The position numbers were made by a program, and so were the translations under genes. This document shows positions 62,278 to 64,000 of a stretch of DNA of 64,000 nucleotides, one piece after another. Source of the stretch: Hellea sp039977295 (GTDB taxonomy: Bacteria > Pseudomonadota > Alphaproteobacteria > Caulobacterales > Maricaulaceae); contig JBDWDN010000011.1 in assembly GCA_039977295.1 (NCBI GenBank), forward strand, positions 1 through 64,000. Direction: 5' to 3'. Each line of letters starts with the position of its first letter. Within the stretch, counting starts at the first letter, position 1. The notes under the pieces are model-generated. The model was given only the letters and a program-made list of their open reading frames with translations, did no database searches and was not told the DNA's origin.

Positions 62278-63445
62278 TTCGTTCCCCCCATACTTCGACC
62301 ATATAGACGGTTTTGAAGACTTTTTGGTCAGAACCCGTTTGGTAAATGGCGCATTAATTAACGGAATAAATCTAAATGATTGCAGTAATGAAGTGTCGTT
62401 AAGCGCGATTAAGAACAGTATTTTGATTAATTGTGAGTTTCCAGGTTCTATGCTCAAAAGACTAATAGAAAATGGTTGTTCAATATTGTCAAGCGCGCCG
62501 GATATACCATTCGAGATAGCAAAAGAGACTCTCTATACGCCTCAAGCGTTATTTGAAGGTTTTCACAATGACAAGAGTAGACGATATTCTTCTACGCTAG
62601 ATGCCGAAATTTACCATTATTGGTATTCAAATGATGGCGTAAATTCCTTGAACAATTTTATCTCCCTACAAGGTAGACTCCACGATTATTTTATTTCTCG
62701 AGCGCTGTGTGGCGAAATAGCGAAGTTCGGTAAATTAAAAGTTGTTGCCATTATGGGGGGGCATGAACTGTCTAGGGATGAAAGCACTTATTTGGAAATT
62801 GTATTACTTGCAGGCGAATTGGCGCGAAAGGGTTTTTTGGTAATAAGCGGCGGTGGACCGGGTGCAATGGAAGCAGCCCATTTAGGAGTTGCCTTAGCGC
62901 ATGAAAATGAAACTAAAATATTGGACGTTGTAAATTATTTAAAAGTTACTAAATTCGCACATGAACCATCATGGTTTGACCGTGCTTACGACATAGCTCA
63001 GGATATTAGACAAGAGAAAAGTCACTTTAATAGCATAGGGATCCCTACATGGCGTTATGGTCATGCGCCGACACCTTTTGCCACAAAAATTGCTAAGTTT
63101 TTTTTCAATGATACTCGAGAAAGTGCCTTAATAGAAAAATCTTTAGCTGGAACTATATTTTTCAAGGGCAGCGCCGGAACTCTGCAAGAAATACTCCAAA
63201 AAACATCGAATAATCATTATCTGGCATCTAATTATATCAGCCCCATGGTTTTTTACGGAAATTCATATTGGAATCATGAAAAGCCAATATTACCATTGCT
63301 GAGATCCATTTCATCTAACACAAAATATCAGAAAATGATGTGTATTACAGATACGGTTGCTGATACCGTAAAATTCCTAACCAACAGCCCCCCGATAGAG
63401 GAAAATTATAACGGTTTTAATTTCTGTTTGTCTCAAACTATGTAA
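62267..63445 (+). CDS. LOG-family Rossmann-fold protein, nucleotide phosphoribohydrolase-like
   Basis: 392 residues. An N-terminal domain (about 1-150) with LVNGALINGINLND and TLYTPQALFEGFH precedes the LOG domain (about 155-390). The latter has VVAIMGGHELSRDE, ISGGGPGAMEAAHLGVAL (phosphate/nucleotide-binding Gly motif) and FFKGSAGTLQEIL in place of PGGxGTxxE. LOG proteins release a base from nucleoside 5'-monophosphates. The replaced Pro-Gly leaves catalysis uncertain. The two-domain size matches longer bacterial LOG-like proteins rather than the short plant-type form. Last gene of the island operon. Confidence 0.8.
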   Translation: MRIDSFPPYFDHIDGFEDFLVRTRLVNGALINGINLNDCSNEVSLSAIKNSILINCEFPGSMLKRLIENGCSILSSAPDIPFEIAKETLYTPQALFEGFHNDKSRRYSSTLDAEIYHYWYSNDGVNSLNNFISLQGRLHDYFISRALCGEIAKFGKLKVVAIMGGHELSRDESTYLEIVLLAGELARKGFLVISGGGPGAMEAAHLGVALAHENETKILDVVNYLKVTKFAHEPSWFDRAYDIAQDIRQEKSHFNSIGIPTWRYGHAPTPFATKIAKFFFNDTRESALIEKSLAGTIFFKGSAGTLQEILQKTSNNHYLASNYISPMVFYGNSYWNHEKPILPLLRSISSNTKYQKMMCITDTVADTVKFLTNSPPIEENYNGFNFCLSQTM

Positions 63446-63725
63446 TCAAGTGGTATCTAGACTGATTAATTCTTGTGTGTCTTCTTAACGAGTAATTGTC
63501 ATCGATCGTTTGAATTGAAATTTTATGAGATTGTGATGGGTTTGGTGATGACAGCTTAAGAGACTTATTTCGACCGAAAAAATCGCAGAAGACCTCTCGT
63601 TACTATGCTAATTAATGCCTCAATTATGCAAAGTTCCTTTCTCAAACCATCAACTCGTCATTATGATACCCCTATCTTTCACACCCCGCCTCTGATTAAC
63701 TGGAAAAAAACACAGGGACTATAAC
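63446..63725. other. Gene-free stretch at the right edge of the island
   Basis: 280 bases without a supported gene. Composition changes here from AT-rich to the average of the left part of the window. No copy of the tRNA-Met 3' end and no transposon end was seen. It presumably contains the promoter of the MFS gene at 63726. Confidence 0.5.
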
Positions 63726-64000
63726 GTGCAAGAATCCAACACGGGCTACCGTAAATTCGCACTGATTGTCCTCACAATCGTCTACGGTTTCAATTTCATC
63801 GACCGCCAAATCGTCGGCATCCTTGCCCCTTTCATCAAAGCTGACCTCGGCATTAACTCCACCCAGATGGGCCTCCTTATCGGGTTCGCTTTTGCTTTTT
63901 TTTACTCAGTTGTCGGCATTCCTATTGCCTATTTTGCGGATCGAATGAACCGGTCAAACATTATTGCCATAGCTGTTGGGGTCTGGAGTCTGTTTACCGC
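63726..64000 (+). CDS. MFS transporter (3' end outside window)
   Basis: Open frame from a GTG at 63726 through the window end, 91 codons visible. FALIVLTIVYGFNFIDRQIVG is the first helix with the FxDRQ motif of the spinster/hexuronate-like MFS group, then LGINSTQMGLLIGFAFAFFY and the loop motif FADRMNRSN (the MFS DRxxRR-type loop). Codon use is unlike that of the AT-rich genes before it. Substrate unknown. Confidence 0.85.
   Translation, partial: MQESNTGYRKFALIVLTIVYGFNFIDRQIVGILAPFIKADLGINSTQMGLLIGFAFAFFYSVVGIPIAYFADRMNRSNIIAIAVGVWSLFT

Noticed and set aside
1..64000. CRISPR arrays, rRNA genes, prophage structural genes and complete insertion sequences.
   Set aside because: No regularly spaced identical repeats, no rRNA core sequences, no capsid or tail genes and no transposase or integrase frame were found.

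Overview
The window is a chromosomal segment of an alphaproteobacterium, most likely in the Maricaulales/Caulobacterales group (Hyphomonadaceae-like). This rests on a GapR (DUF2312) homologue, the aa3-oxidase subunit IV / pntAA-pntAB-pntB gene order, a COQ9 protein, a HIG1-domain protein beside a PduO-type adenosyltransferase, a full Caulobacter-type cpa/tad pilus cluster, a small bacterial SRP RNA of alphaproteobacterial type, and an NtrC-type regulator that begins like Caulobacter TacA. No database search was possible, so all family names come from motifs, length and gene order.

Layout. 1-4318: 3' part of a large RTX lipase gene cut by the window edge. 4324-10197: cobalamin adenosyltransferase, HIG1 protein, GapR, a basic hypothetical protein, then a leftward group of sigma-54 activator, LbtU-like outer-membrane barrel and a small anchored protein. 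10453-13796: oxidase subunit IV and the three-gene proton-translocating transhydrogenase, followed by a REP-like inverted doublet. 13940-20059: hydrolase, NatAB-like ABC exporter, COQ9, NrdB, tyrosine phosphatase. 20084-32907: the tight-adherence (Flp) pilus locus, with TadE/TadG-like and secretin-N proteins leftward, pilin, cpaA-F, tadB and tadC rightward, and a TadD-like TPR lipoprotein. A 264-bp TA-flanked MITE sits exactly between tadB and tadC. 33027-41934: mostly housekeeping genes (M17 peptidase, acyltransferase, NlpC/P60 peptidase, cytochrome c, prephenate dehydratase, NudC, P450). 42073-43570: SRP RNA with its promoter, MobA, and a membrane protein/XRE pair. 43580-47989: Lrp regulator and branched-chain 2-oxo acid dehydrogenase E1alpha-E1beta-E2 (two lipoyl domains). 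48037-50380: a large membrane protein and tRNA-Met.

50591-63445 is markedly AT-rich compared with everything to its left and starts just 3' of the tRNA-Met gene, so it looks like a genomic island, although no integrase lies in the window. It holds a leftward pair (AzgA-like purine permease and a large protein with a channel-like C-terminus). Opposite it is a rightward operon of a phosphoribosyltransferase-like protein, a degenerate histidine-kinase-like protein, a receiver-like protein with an unknown C-terminal domain, and a second receiver-like protein. A polar amino-acid-type ABC transporter, a SAM methyltransferase with no proper start codon, and a LOG-type nucleotide hydrolase-like protein follow. 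The phosphoribosyltransferase / kinase-like / receiver-like operon with its divergent channel-like partner is the best candidate here for an undescribed signalling or defence system; that role is inference. The window ends inside an MFS transporter gene at 63726 whose composition resembles the rest of the chromosome.
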